The position numbers were made by a program, and so were the translations under genes. A stretch of 64,000 bases of DNA from an uncultured Eubacteriales bacterium (GTDB lineage: Bacteria > Bacillota > Clostridia > Oscillospirales > Oscillospiraceae). Shown here one piece after another: positions 35,630 through 43,779 of the stretch; positions within the stretch are counted from its first letter, which is position 1; the number at the start of each line of letters is the position of its first letter. Location: positions 26,722 to 90,721 of the forward strand of contig ONGJ01000011.1 in NCBI GenBank assembly GCA_900317375.1, written 5' to 3'. The notes under the pieces were generated by a model. It saw nothing but the letters and a program-made list of their open reading frames with translations, made no database searches and was not told the DNA's origin.

Positions 35630-35646
35630 TCCGCAGTTTGTTAACA

Positions 35647-35674
35647 GAAAAGCCCTGATTCGTCAGGGCTTTTC
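35647..35674 (+). terminator. Terminator after the PAP2 gene
   Basis: GAAAAGCCCTGA, TTCG loop, TCAGGGCTTTTC. Confidence 0.85.
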
Positions 35675-35740
35675 ATTGTTTCTTAACAATTCTCGGCAAG
35701 TTATACAATTTGAATTTGTTATTTTTGTATATTCTACGAA

Positions 35741-35769
35741 TTGCAATCCTCGTATTTTTTGTGTATCCT
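35741..35769 (+). promoter_or_regulatory. Promoter of the structured RNA
   Basis: TTGCAA, 17 bases, TATCCT, predicting a transcript start near 35776. The surrounding 100 bases are strikingly A/T-rich compared with the rest of the window. Confidence 0.6.
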
Positions 35770-35775
35770 ATAGTC

Positions 35776-36056
35776 ACAACAAGGAGGTTCAACCTTCCCC
35801 CGCTCATCCGATAAAGTGGGATCGGGTGAGTGCCGCTGAGGATTCATAGAGAGGAAATGCTCCGACAACTGGCGGCCCCCTATTGGGGCAAGTGCGAAAG
35901 GCACGTTTTGACGATCGTGAGAGGCTTCCGAAAATGACGCAGCGGTACTGATGATTCTGATGAAAGAGAGGTAGCCAGGATGTTAGATACCAAGAATTCA
36001 CAGAAGTAAGCCCTGATTGTGTTGAGCGTTTTATGCTGCAGTCAGGGCTTACTTCT
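35776..36056 (+). ncRNA. Free-standing structured RNA candidate (possibly raiA-type)
   Basis: No good reading frame covers this stretch, yet it has a promoter, dense secondary structure and its own terminator. Stems seen: CTCATCCGAT / ATCGGGTGAG (10 bp), a long-range GCCGCTG / CAGCGGT pairing closing a multi-branched core, GCCCC / GGGGC, and GTGC-GAAAG-GCAC. The end is a 15-bp hairpin (36002-36016 / 36042-36056) followed by ATTTTA. The shape and the CTCATCCGATAAAGTGGGAT core recall the clostridial raiA RNA motif, but no raiA gene is nearby and the match is from memory. Not RNase P, tmRNA, SRP or 6S by motif inspection. This fills the 474-base gap before the DnaJ-like gene. Confidence 0.6.
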
Positions 36057-36080
36057 ATTTTACGGGATATTGTGTTTTGT

Positions 36081-36105
36081 ACCGCCGGCAGGCGGTTCTT
36101 TTTTT
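36081..36105 (+). terminator. Second terminator beyond the structured RNA
   Basis: ACCGCC, GGCA, GGCGGT, then TCTTTTTTT on the plus strand; it overlaps the stop of the convergent DnaJ-like gene and backs up the RNA terminator. Confidence 0.7.
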
Positions 36106-36784
36106 AACAGCAGATCGGGAAAATGCGGCAGTACGGGCCGAGGCAGAGATTGGCAGCGCAGAGGGTCAGGCAAAGACGGTCGGTGCGCAGACTGTTCGAG
36201 TAGTTGACACGGTAGTTGTCATAGTACTCCCCGCCGTTCTGCAGGACCTGCTGCAGGTGCAGGTATTCGTCGTTGTCCGGGTCAAAGCGGAGGGCCTGCT
36301 GAATGTCCTGTGATGCGGCGATCTTGTTGCCGAGGTAGAAGTTGGCATAGGCGCTGTAATAATACCAGGTGCCGTCCCTCTCAGAGGCGGGCACCGAGGA
36401 AAGCGCAGTCAGCGCCTCGCGGTACATGCCGTTGCGCAGATAATTGCGTGCAGCGGTTATCTCGCTGCGTTCGGTCTGCTGCCGTCTGTAGGCACTGTGT
36501 TCGGAGCCGTACGTACCGCTCCAGTACTGACCGCCGAAGCCTTCAAAGGGATTGCCGTAGGGACTGTACTGATATGCGCCCGCCGTACTTCCCTGCGGAT
36601 CGGCGGTTCCGTTCTTGATCTGGTCGTAGGCCGTGTTGATTTCGTTCATCTTCTCGGCTGCGGCCTCGTCCCCGGGGTTCAGATCCGGATGATATTTTTT
36701 TGTGAGTTCCCTGTAGGCCTTTTTAATCTCTTCATCGCTTGCATCCGGAGCGACCCCGAGAACCTTATACGGATCTGCTACCAT
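36104..36784 (-). CDS. DnaJ (J-domain) protein with TPR-like C-terminal part
   Basis: The ATG at 36784 is preceded by AAGGAA, giving 226 residues. Residues 3-65 are a J domain with the HPD motif ([11 protein letters not shown]). A Gly/Tyr/Ser-rich spacer follows, then helical repeats ([36 protein letters not shown]) like tetratricopeptides, and a Cys-rich end with five Cys in the last 25 residues. It should stimulate a DnaK-type ATPase for a specific client. Its start overlaps the DUF5685 stop by 20 bases, so the pair is translationally linked. Confidence 0.85.
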   Translation of the reverse strand: MVADPYKVLGVAPDASDEEIKKAYRELTKKYHPDLNPGDEAAAEKMNEINTAYDQIKNGTADPQGSTAGAYQYSPYGNPFEGFGGQYWSGTYGSEHSAYRRQQTERSEITAARNYLRNGMYREALTALSSVPASERDGTWYYYSAYANFYLGNKIAASQDIQQALRFDPDNDEYLHLQQVLQNGGEYYDNYRVNYSNSLRTDRLCLTLCAANLCLGPYCRIFPICC

Positions 36785-37616
36785 TGTCCTGTTCCTTTTC
36801 AGATGGCTTGTATTTTTTATCAAAGGCGGACCAAAATCCCATGCAGAGGATATTCTTCAGGATCCCCGCGTCCTCAACCAGCGGGAGCTTATCAAAATAA
36901 AACAGGGCTTCGCCCATCAGCATGCGCAGGATGCCGCGAAAGCGCCCGGCGTTATCCTCGAGGCCATAATACCTGCGGAATGGGTTGTAGCTGTTCCTCC
37001 GTGCATCCTGGTCCAGGTCCATCGCCGCATCGAGGATATACAGGCTGCGTCCGAGTGCCGCGCCGAAGTGCCGCAGCGGATCGGACCATCGATCCTCCTG
37101 AACAACAAAAACCTCCGCCATGATTTCTGCGAAGGTTCCGGCAGCGCCGTCCGGGTCTTCCCTGTTTTCGCTCTCGCAGCGGTGAAGTGCCTCCAATGCG
37201 CGCTGCATCGCGCCGCACTGTCTCGGATAGGAGGCCGCCACACGCTCATACGCATTCTTCAGCCCCGCGGAAGCCGTCAGCGACAGAACGCTGCCGTCAT
37301 CCTCCCAGTTATCCCGCAGCTTCAAATAACTCAGCGCGATGTTCATATCCGCCGCATAATCGGTAAAGCGGCACTGCCACCACGCCTGCTCCTCCCGCGG
37401 GTGGGCAAGGCAGCGGGCGCGGCCGGAGCTTTCATCCGCCTCATAAAGCGACTGTAGCAGCAGGATCAGAAAGCATTGGTCATAATTCAGCGTCAGTCCC
37501 GACAGCTGTCCGTAGCGCGACCGCAGACTTCGGCACAGGCCGCAGTAGGCAGCCTTGTAGCGTTCGTCCTCTTCCGGTGTCAGATGCGGCCGGTCAGCAG
37601 TGAGATATCCGAACAC
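36765..37616 (-). CDS. DUF5685 family protein
   Basis: The start is GTG at 37616, directly abutting the stop of the upstream gene (TGA-GTG). The 283-residue protein begins with [20 protein letters not shown] and a CGLCRSL motif, then [19 protein letters not shown] and a late [19 protein letters not shown], a largely helical fold with conserved acidic residues resembling the all-helical isoprenoid-synthase shape. Function is unknown. It usually sits beside a J-domain gene, as here, suggesting the DnaJ-like partner serves it. Confidence 0.8.
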   Translation of the reverse strand: MFGYLTADRPHLTPEEDERYKAAYCGLCRSLRSRYGQLSGLTLNYDQCFLILLLQSLYEADESSGRARCLAHPREEQAWWQCRFTDYAADMNIALSYLKLRDNWEDDGSVLSLTASAGLKNAYERVAASYPRQCGAMQRALEALHRCESENREDPDGAAGTFAEIMAEVFVVQEDRWSDPLRHFGAALGRSLYILDAAMDLDQDARRNSYNPFRRYYGLEDNAGRFRGILRMLMGEALFYFDKLPLVEDAGILKNILCMGFWSAFDKKYKPSEKEQDNGSRSV

Positions 37617-38024
37617 TCAGCTCTTCCCCGTAAAGGAATTCCCGCACTTGCGGCAGACGATTTTGATCTTGCCTCTTCCTTTCGGCACCCGCAGCTTGGT
37701 CTTGCAGGACGGGCAGACGAAAAACTTGTAATCCTTTCTCTGGGCCCACTGCTCTTTCCAGCAGCGCGCTTCCCCGAGAATACGCCGGCGCAGGAGGAGA
37801 AACCGGGCGTTTTCCTCAGAGCGCCGCATCCGGTTGCGTGAAAACATCCGAAAATAGGTCAACCCAAACAGAACCAGCGCAAGCGGCATCAGAAATCTGC
37901 CCGCAGTACTTCTGCTGAATATCGTGGCAAGCAGAATCAGTGCAAGATCCGCCCCGAGCAGAAAGCGATTCAGCTCGTCATTTCCGTTTCTCCCGGTCAT
38001 AAACCGAATTAGTTTTTCCTTCAT
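37617..38024 (-). CDS. Small membrane protein with C-terminal zinc ribbon
   Basis: The 135-residue protein has two hydrophobic segments (LLGADLALILLATIF; FLMPLALVLFGLTYF), a basic stretch, and a CPSC..CRKC zinc ribbon in the last 40 residues. It is first in the operon with DUF5685 and the J-domain protein. It is likely a membrane-anchored metal-binding adaptor; no enzymatic motif is present. Confidence 0.8.
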   Translation of the reverse strand: MKEKLIRFMTGRNGNDELNRFLLGADLALILLATIFSRSTAGRFLMPLALVLFGLTYFRMFSRNRMRRSEENARFLLLRRRILGEARCWKEQWAQRKDYKFFVCPSCKTKLRVPKGRGKIKIVCRKCGNSFTGKS

Positions 38025-38111
38025 GGAGACTCATCCTCGGAAGCAAGAATATCAACATTGTGTATTCTAATCAATCTGCCCCTTTAATACATCAAGAATT
38101 TGTTAACAAGC

Positions 38112-39179
38112 TCACGAGCGGTTCTCGCGGAGGGACAGAAGGACGATCTTTTCGACCAGTTCGTCATAGCTCATGCCCTCGACCGCGGCGGCCTTCGGAA
38201 TCAGGCTGTTCGGGGTCATGCCGGGAAGCGTGTTCACCTCAAGGAACCAGACGCGGCCTTTCTCATCAAGAATGAAGTCAGACCGGGAATAGACACGCAG
38301 ATCAAGCACCGCATGCACCTGCTCGGCAGCGGCGCGCAGATTATTTTCTTCCTCCTCCGTCAGAGAGGCGGGGCAGATCTCTCTCGCGCCCTGTGCGCCG
38401 CTCTGATACTTGGAGATATAATCAAATTCCTTTCCCTCGGGCGGAATGACCTCGATGGGGCTCAGGGCACATCCGTCCAGAACGGGCACGGTAAGCTCAC
38501 GGCCGTTTATCTTTTCCTCCACAAGGACGCGGCTGCCATAGTGTGAAATTTCCCTGAGGGCCTCATGCATTTCTTCGTGGCTGGTCGGGAACTTGACGCC
38601 CAGAGAACTGCCGCCGTCATAGACCTTCACCACACAGGGCACCGGCAGGGTCTCGGCCAGATGCCGGAGTGCCTCGGGGGCAGCCGGAATGCTGTGCACC
38701 TGCCAGACCGGTGTGCGGACACCGGAAGCCTTGAGTATGCGCTTGGCCGTGTCTTTATCCATGGCAATGGCGCTCGCCAGGGGGCCCGAACCGGTATAGG
38801 GCACCCCGATCAGCTCCAGCAGAGCCTGTATTTTGCCGTCTTCGCCGTCGCGGCCATGCAGGCCAAGGAAGACGCAGTCAGCAAGCGAACAGATTTCAGC
38901 AACACCGGAGCCGAGGTTACCGTTGGATTCCAATCGGCGGGAGCGCCGAATCGCCTCGAGGTCGGGTGCTTCCGTCTCGATTGCCACCTTGCCGCAGAGT
39001 CCGTCCGGCTCGTCAAAGGCCAGCTCCAGAGGCTTGTCATAGTTTTCCATGCCGAAGAACAGGTCGACGAATACAGCCTGATGTCCGCGGCGGCGCAGCG
39101 CCTGGCAGGCGGAAGTGGCAGTGACAAGCGCAACATGGCGTTCGGTGGAAATCCCCCCGCCCAAAACGACGATTTTCAT
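38112..39179 (-). CDS. ddl: D-alanine--D-alanine ligase
   Basis: The 355-residue ATP-grasp enzyme has VVLGGGISTERHVAL at the start, LHGRDGEDGKIQ near residue 118, the YDGGSSLGV loop near 190 and the metal-binding FLEVNTLPGMTPNSLIP near 317. It makes the D-Ala-D-Ala dipeptide for peptidoglycan. It has its own promoter and is monocistronic. The D-Ala versus D-Lac choice is not assigned here. Confidence 0.94.
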   Translation of the reverse strand: MKIVVLGGGISTERHVALVTATSACQALRRRGHQAVFVDLFFGMENYDKPLELAFDEPDGLCGKVAIETEAPDLEAIRRSRRLESNGNLGSGVAEICSLADCVFLGLHGRDGEDGKIQALLELIGVPYTGSGPLASAIAMDKDTAKRILKASGVRTPVWQVHSIPAAPEALRHLAETLPVPCVVKVYDGGSSLGVKFPTSHEEMHEALREISHYGSRVLVEEKINGRELTVPVLDGCALSPIEVIPPEGKEFDYISKYQSGAQGAREICPASLTEEEENNLRAAAEQVHAVLDLRVYSRSDFILDEKGRVWFLEVNTLPGMTPNSLIPKAAAVEGMSYDELVEKIVLLSLRENRS

Positions 39180-39217
39180 AGCAGCACCTCTTTCCCATGC
39201 TCGTCTGTGCTTACCAC

Positions 39218-39246
39218 ATTATAAACGCGCGGCTTTCGCCGCGCAA
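39218..39246 (-). promoter_or_regulatory. Promoter of ddl
   Basis: TTGCGC, 17 bases, TATAAT on the minus strand. Confidence 0.7.
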
Positions 39247-39281
39247 GCTTTTTTTCCATAGTACTTCTTTCTCATAAAGCA

Positions 39282-39305
39282 TCAGCGGGGCACTGGCCCC
39301 GCTGA
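39282..39305 (-). terminator. Hairpin downstream of the small peptide gene
   Basis: TCAGCGGGG / CCCCGCTGA with a six-base loop; the T-run is weak (GCTTTATG), so the terminator is likely but not certain. Confidence 0.6.
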
Positions 39306-39324
39306 CAGCTTTGCTCTTTTCGCC

Positions 39325-39534
39325 TTATTGTTTTGGGATCTTGGCATACGGTATGATGTAGGACCCGTAATTTCTGCACTGCAGATTCTCACAGATATAC
39401 TTGGCTGCCGGACTGGAGCACAGAGGGCAGGTCGGAACACCGTTGCCGTTTCCCGCCGTGCCGCCGGTCACGCCGTCCAGCGCCTCATCACCCAGCGCCA
39501 TGATCATTCTCTCCTTCGGACTCTTCTTTTCCAT
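39325..39534 (-). CDS. Small Cys-rich peptide with Gly-Gly-type leader
   Basis: The 69-residue ORF has an excellent ribosome site (AAGGAG, eight bases before ATG). The N-terminal half is charged and ends in DEALDGVTGGTAG, the pattern of double-glycine leader peptides. The second half has CPLC and two further Cys (ICENLQC), which could equally form a small zinc ribbon. No peptidase-ABC transporter, radical SAM or lanthionine gene is within the window. It may be an orphan exported peptide or a cytosolic zinc-binding protein. Confidence 0.65.
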   Translation of the reverse strand: MEKKSPKERMIMALGDEALDGVTGGTAGNGNGVPTCPLCSSPAAKYICENLQCRNYGSYIIPYAKIPKQ

Positions 39535-39630
39535 TTCCGTATCTCCTTCTCAAACGCTTTTGATTATGGCCGCATTGTATCACAGCGTTTGTCACACAAA
39601 CGTCACACGGTGTCCGAAGCGTCCTTTTCC

Positions 39631-40677
39631 CTATTCGCCTCTGTGTTTGTAGATCAGCAGGATTCCTCCGCAGATAACCACTGCGGCTACGGCAAAGCCT
39701 GCCGCCAGCATCAGGATGACATGACTGCCGGATCGCTTTTCCGTGCTTTTCGAAGCCTCTTCCCGGGTCTCTTCAGGGCTCTCGGTCGGATTTGGGCTTG
39801 GGCTTGTCTCCGGTGTCGGCGTTGGCGTCGGCGTCGGCTCCGGTGTGGGCGTTGGGGTCGGTTCCGGTGTGGGTGTGGGGGTCGGTTCCGGCGATGCCGC
39901 GGCCAGGGCGGCTTCGGCCCCCCGGACATTCACGGTGGCATAGTTCGTGCGGACGCTGCCGCTGTTGTTCCGGTATTCGCAGCAGACGCGCCAGCCGTTC
40001 AGCTCTGCCGGTATATTCTTGAGCGACATGTTGCTGTACATGCCGTTTTCCACCTTCAGCCCGGGAAAGGCCGTCTGCATTGCCTTGTCGTCAAAGCGGT
40101 AATCTGTCTTTCCGTCCGGACTGACAAAATGCCAGACCGCCCAGATGGCATTGGAATAGTTAGCGATGAACACGCATTCGCCGCCGATATCCACGGTCTC
40201 ATCCGTCGGATGCTTGGTAACCGTCGGAAGCCCGGTGCTCGCCGGCTGCGGCGCAGCACTCGGGCTCGGCGATGGCGTGGGGGTTGGTTCCGCCGCCGTC
40301 GGACCCGCCGTGGCTGGTTCCGTCGCTGTTGGGCCCGCGGCTGTCTCTGTCGTGCTTGCTCCGCCCGGTCCCATCTCGCTCGTCGTGACGGAGGCATCTG
40401 ATTCCGTCGTTTTCTCGGTGCCGGAGGTGCCCGGGCCGCTGCTCGCACCCTGTTCGCTTCCTGCCGGCTGGTTGGCGGTTCCGGCATCGCTGGAAGGCGT
40501 GTTTGTTTCCGTTCCAGACGTCGATCCTTCGGTCATACCGTCCGGGGTTAAAACAACCACAACGCCGCTTTCTGTATTAGAATTAGACTCCCCATCTGCC
40601 GCTGCCATCGCCGTTATTGTGCAGAGCATTACAAGCAAAAGCAGTATGCTGACTGCCTTTTTCCCATAGCTGTTCAT
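39631..40677 (-). CDS. Membrane-anchored surface protein with Ig-like domain and Pro/Thr repeats
   Basis: The 348-residue protein has a signal peptide (ISILLLLVMLCTITAMAAA region) and a Thr/Ser/Pro/Ala-rich stalk. An Ig-like domain near residues 155-255 reads TKHPTDETVDIGGECVFIAN to NYATVNVRG. Tandem PEPTPTPT repeats come next, then a C-terminal transmembrane helix and a short basic tail. The layout is that of a type I surface protein. The repeat tract, hence the gene, may vary in length between strains. No binding partner is evident. Confidence 0.8.
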   Translation of the reverse strand: MNSYGKKAVSILLLLVMLCTITAMAAADGESNSNTESGVVVVLTPDGMTEGSTSGTETNTPSSDAGTANQPAGSEQGASSGPGTSGTEKTTESDASVTTSEMGPGGASTTETAAGPTATEPATAGPTAAEPTPTPSPSPSAAPQPASTGLPTVTKHPTDETVDIGGECVFIANYSNAIWAVWHFVSPDGKTDYRFDDKAMQTAFPGLKVENGMYSNMSLKNIPAELNGWRVCCEYRNNSGSVRTNYATVNVRGAEAALAAASPEPTPTPTPEPTPTPTPEPTPTPTPTPETSPSPNPTESPEETREEASKSTEKRSGSHVILMLAAGFAVAAVVICGGILLIYKHRGE

Positions 40678-40769
40678 ATTTCTCCTTCTCCTTCCTCAGG
40701 ACTCACACAAGGGATTTTTGAGTAACTATACCACAGATCCCGTCATAAAACAACAGGCAGCGGTTGGTG

Positions 40770-40798
40770 TTGACAAGCTGCCTCTTCCGGTGTATATT
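40770..40798 (+). promoter_or_regulatory. Consensus promoter of the hflX operon
   Basis: TTGACA, 17 bases, TATATT; predicted transcript start near 40805. Confidence 0.85.
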
Positions 40799-40899
40799 AG
40801 ATTGATTTATTATGCGATAGGATTCTTTATCGCGGAAAGGCAGGCCTGGTCATCGTCGAAACCACAGAGAAACACAGAGAACGTGCTGTTCTGGCCGGT

Positions 40900-42153
40900 T
40901 TGAACGCCGCCTCGATGGAGCGCGGCGAGCGTTCTGACGAACGGTCCATGGAGGAGTTGAGCGCCCTGGCCGAAACCGCCGGCGCCGAGGTTGTGGCTGA
41001 GCTGATTCAGACCCGTGCCGCGCCCGACCCGCGCAGCTTTATCGGCGACGGCAAGGTTCAGGAGCTGAAGGATCTGATTGAAGCAAACAGCTGCGACCTC
41101 GCCGTGTTCGACAACGAGCTCACCCCGTCGCAGATGCGCGTGCTGTCTGAGGATCTCGGCGTGCGGGTTCTGGACCGCTCGGGTCTGATTCTCGATATCT
41201 TTGCTCAGCGTGCACGCAGCCGTGAGGGGAAACTGCAGGTTGAGCTGGCGCAGTATCAGTACCTGCTGCCTCGTCTGACGGGCATGTGGACACACCTGGT
41301 ACGCCAGACGGCTTCGGGCGGCTCGTCGCCCATCGGGACGCGCGGCCCCGGTGAAACCCAACTGGAGACGGACCGCCGTCATATCCGCCGGAAGATCCGG
41401 AATCTGGAAGAGAGTCTGAAGGATGTTCGCCGCGTACGGGATACCCAGCGCCGTCTGCGTGAGAAGAATTCCTTCCCCGTGGTCGCACTGATCGGCTATA
41501 CCAACGCGGGAAAATCGACCCTGCTCAACTGTCTGACCGGATCGGACATTCCGGCCAATGACCGTCTCTTCGACACGCTGGACACCACGACGCGGCGCCT
41601 GAAGCTGAACGAGAGGCAGGAGGTTCTGCTCTCGGATACGGTCGGCTTTATCCGCAAGCTTCCGACCCATCTGGTCGAGGCATTCAAGGCAACCCTGGAG
41701 GAGCTGAAGTACGCTGACATTCTGCTGCACGTGATTGATCTGTCAAATCCGGAATGGGATGTGCAGGCCGAGGTTGTCGACACGCTGGTACGGCAGCTGG
41801 GTGCCGAAAAGACACCCTGCATCCGTGTTTTCAACAAGTGTGACCGTTATTTCGGTATTCTGCCTCACGGCGAGGACACGGTCTGTGTCTCGGCGAAGAG
41901 CGGCGAGGGCTGCGGCCGGCTGGTTGAGAAAATCGCAGAGATGCTCTCCGGCAGGCTGCGGGAGACGGAGCTGGAGTTTCCCTGGTCAGAGGCCGGGCTG
42001 GTGGACGGGCTGAAGCAGAGCGGGGCACTTCTGGATCTTCAGTACGAGGAAGACGGCATCCGTGTGCGCGCTGTGCTGGACGAGGAAAACTTCGGAAGAC
42101 TGAAGGCCTGGATTCCCGGTTTTGAGGAGCCGAAAGAGGATTGGGATCAATGA
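40900..42153 (+). CDS. hflX: GTPase HflX
   Basis: The protein has the HflX N-terminal domain (ETAGAEVV..FIGDGKV), the coiled linker with GPGETQLETDRR, and the G domain with GYTNAGKSTLL, DTVGFI and NKCD. It rescues or splits stalled ribosomes. The given start, TTG at 40900, is the first conventional one. The frame stays open upstream and reads VETTEKHRERAVLAGL, which is family-like, so translation probably begins at a non-AUG codon near 40846-40852, after GGAAAGG. It heads an operon with yigZ, dgt, dnaG and rpoD. Confidence 0.93.
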   Translation: MNAASMERGERSDERSMEELSALAETAGAEVVAELIQTRAAPDPRSFIGDGKVQELKDLIEANSCDLAVFDNELTPSQMRVLSEDLGVRVLDRSGLILDIFAQRARSREGKLQVELAQYQYLLPRLTGMWTHLVRQTASGGSSPIGTRGPGETQLETDRRHIRRKIRNLEESLKDVRRVRDTQRRLREKNSFPVVALIGYTNAGKSTLLNCLTGSDIPANDRLFDTLDTTTRRLKLNERQEVLLSDTVGFIRKLPTHLVEAFKATLEELKYADILLHVIDLSNPEWDVQAEVVDTLVRQLGAEKTPCIRVFNKCDRYFGILPHGEDTVCVSAKSGEGCGRLVEKIAEMLSGRLRETELEFPWSEAGLVDGLKQSGALLDLQYEEDGIRVRAVLDEENFGRLKAWIPGFEEPKEDWDQ

Positions 42154-42761
42154 GCGGATTTCGCGTACCTGCCGGTATCGGCGAGGCAGAGCTGACGGAA
42201 AAGCGCTCGCGTTTCCTCGCTCACCTGCGTCCGGTCGAGAGCGAAGACGCGGCGAAGGCCTTTGTACAGGAGATAAAAAAGCAGTACCACGATGCACGTC
42301 ACAACTGCTGGTGCTGGCGCATCGGCGGAGAGCTGGAACGCTTTTCCGACGACGGCGAACCCCAGGGTTCGGCAGGAAAGCCCATGCTTGAGGTGTTTCG
42401 GCGGGAAGAGGTTACCAACCTGGTCTGCGTCGTGACTCGGTATTTCGGCGGCGTGCTTCTGGGGACCGGCGGTCTGAGCCGGGCCTATGGGGGTGCGGCG
42501 AAGGAAGCGCTCTTGAACGCGGGGACGCGTACCGTATCGGAATGGACGCCTGTGCGCTTTGCCTGTCCCTATCCCCTGCTTGAGCGCTGCAAAGGCAGCG
42601 TAACGCTGCTCGGCGGCGAGGTGAGCCGTCTGGATTACGGTGAGGACGTCCGGGTGCTCGCCCTGCTCCCCACGGGAGAGGAAGAGAAGCTGGTCTCTGC
42701 CCTGACAGAGCTCAGCGGCGGCAGCATTCCGGCCGAGATTGAAGAGAGCATCTGGAAGTAA
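42150..42761 (+). CDS. YigZ/IMPACT family protein (UPF0029)
   Basis: The ATG at 42150 overlaps the hflX stop (ATGA) and gives 203 residues. It has the Impact N-domain with EKRSRFLAHL, KKQYHDARHNCWCW, FSDDGEPQGSAGKPML and RYFGGVLLGTGGLSRAYG, then the smaller C-terminal ferredoxin-like domain. The family binds nucleic acid or ribosomes; the bacterial role is not settled. Confidence 0.93.
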   Translation: MSGFRVPAGIGEAELTEKRSRFLAHLRPVESEDAAKAFVQEIKKQYHDARHNCWCWRIGGELERFSDDGEPQGSAGKPMLEVFRREEVTNLVCVVTRYFGGVLLGTGGLSRAYGGAAKEALLNAGTRTVSEWTPVRFACPYPLLERCKGSVTLLGGEVSRLDYGEDVRVLALLPTGEEEKLVSALTELSGGSIPAEIEESIWK

Positions 42762-42773
42762 GAGGTGAACGTT

Positions 42774-43778
42774 ATGTCCTGCCCGAGAGAGCAGCGGGAA
42801 AAAGCAGAAGAGATTCTGGTCGGGCCGTACGGCATTCGGGCCAGGGACAGTTTCGGGCGCGAGCGGGCAGAAGAGGAATGCCGGATCCGCACCTGCTTTC
42901 AGCGGGACGTGGACCGCATCACCCACTGCAAGTCCTTCCGTCGGCTCAAGCACAAGACCCAGGTCTTTCTTCAGCCGGAGGGCGACCACTACCGCACACG
43001 CCTGACCCACACCCTTGAGGTGGCGCGGCTCGCGCGGACGGTGGCACGGGCTCTGTGTCTGAACGAGGACCTCACCGAGGCCATCGCCCTCGGGCACGAT
43101 CTGGGCCACACCCCCTTCGGCCATGCCGGAGAGCGTGCTCTGAACCGGATTCATGAAGGCGGCTTTCGCCATTATGAGCAGAGCCTGCGCGTGGTCGATC
43201 TGCTGGAGCGCGACGGCCGCGGCCTGAACCTCTGCCGTGAAACCCGCATCGGTATTCTCAACCACACCACCGGGGCGCCGGATGACACGCGCGAGGCAAC
43301 GACGGTGCGCCTCTGCGACCGGATTGCCTACATCAACCACGACCTGGACGATGCCATCCGAGCGGGTCTGCTGACAGCCGGGGATGTCCCCGAGACAATC
43401 CGCTCAGGCTGCGGAGAGCGAAACAGCGAGCGCATCAACAGCATGATCACGGACCTCATTGAAAACTCGACAGACGGCGAGTTGAAGATGTCGCCGCATA
43501 TGAGCGGGATTTTTCAGTTTTACCATGCCTTCATGTATGCCGAAATCTATACCAACCCCCTCGCGAAGGGGGAAGAAGGCAAGGTGGACGGCATTCTTGC
43601 GGCGCTGTATGAGCGCTACTGCCGAGAGCCGGAGCGTCTGCCGGAGGATTTGGGCGGAGTACTTGAACGTGAGGGCGTTGAGCGGGCCGTATGCGATTAT
43701 ATCTCAGGCATGACGGACGGCTATGCCATGGAGAAGTACGGCGAACTGTTCATTCCCTTTGCCTGGACGGTGAAATAG
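42774..43778 (+). CDS. dgt: Deoxyguanosinetriphosphate triphosphohydrolase-like protein
   Basis: The ATG at 42774 follows AGAGGTG; the in-frame GTG at 42765 is part of that ribosome site. The 334-residue HD-domain protein has RRLKHKTQVF, HYRTRLTHTLEVA, LGHDLGHTPFGHAGE and RIAYINHDLDDA, the dNTPase metal ligands. It hydrolyses dNTPs to nucleosides and triphosphate. A dGTPase gene just before dnaG-rpoD is a common arrangement in Clostridia. Confidence 0.93.
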   Translation: MSCPREQREKAEEILVGPYGIRARDSFGRERAEEECRIRTCFQRDVDRITHCKSFRRLKHKTQVFLQPEGDHYRTRLTHTLEVARLARTVARALCLNEDLTEAIALGHDLGHTPFGHAGERALNRIHEGGFRHYEQSLRVVDLLERDGRGLNLCRETRIGILNHTTGAPDDTREATTVRLCDRIAYINHDLDDAIRAGLLTAGDVPETIRSGCGERNSERINSMITDLIENSTDGELKMSPHMSGIFQFYHAFMYAEIYTNPLAKGEEGKVDGILAALYERYCREPERLPEDLGGVLEREGVERAVCDYISGMTDGYAMEKYGELFIPFAWTVK

Positions 43779-43779
43779 C

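Noticed and set aside
35811-35842. Rho-independent terminator reading of the CTCATCCGAT/ATCGGGTGAG stem
   Set aside because: No T-run follows, and the stem lies 40 bases into an RNA that ends at a much better terminator.
35776-36056. RNase P, tmRNA, SRP or 6S RNA as identity of the structured RNA
   Set aside because: Key motifs are missing: RNase P GAGGAAAGUCC core, tmRNA tRNA-like ends, SRP GGAAG/GCAGC loops, and the long central-bubble rod of 6S.
39743-39905. Regular short repeats that might look like a CRISPR or minisatellite
   Set aside because: They encode the PEPTPTPT stalk of the surface protein, with no constant repeat-spacer structure.
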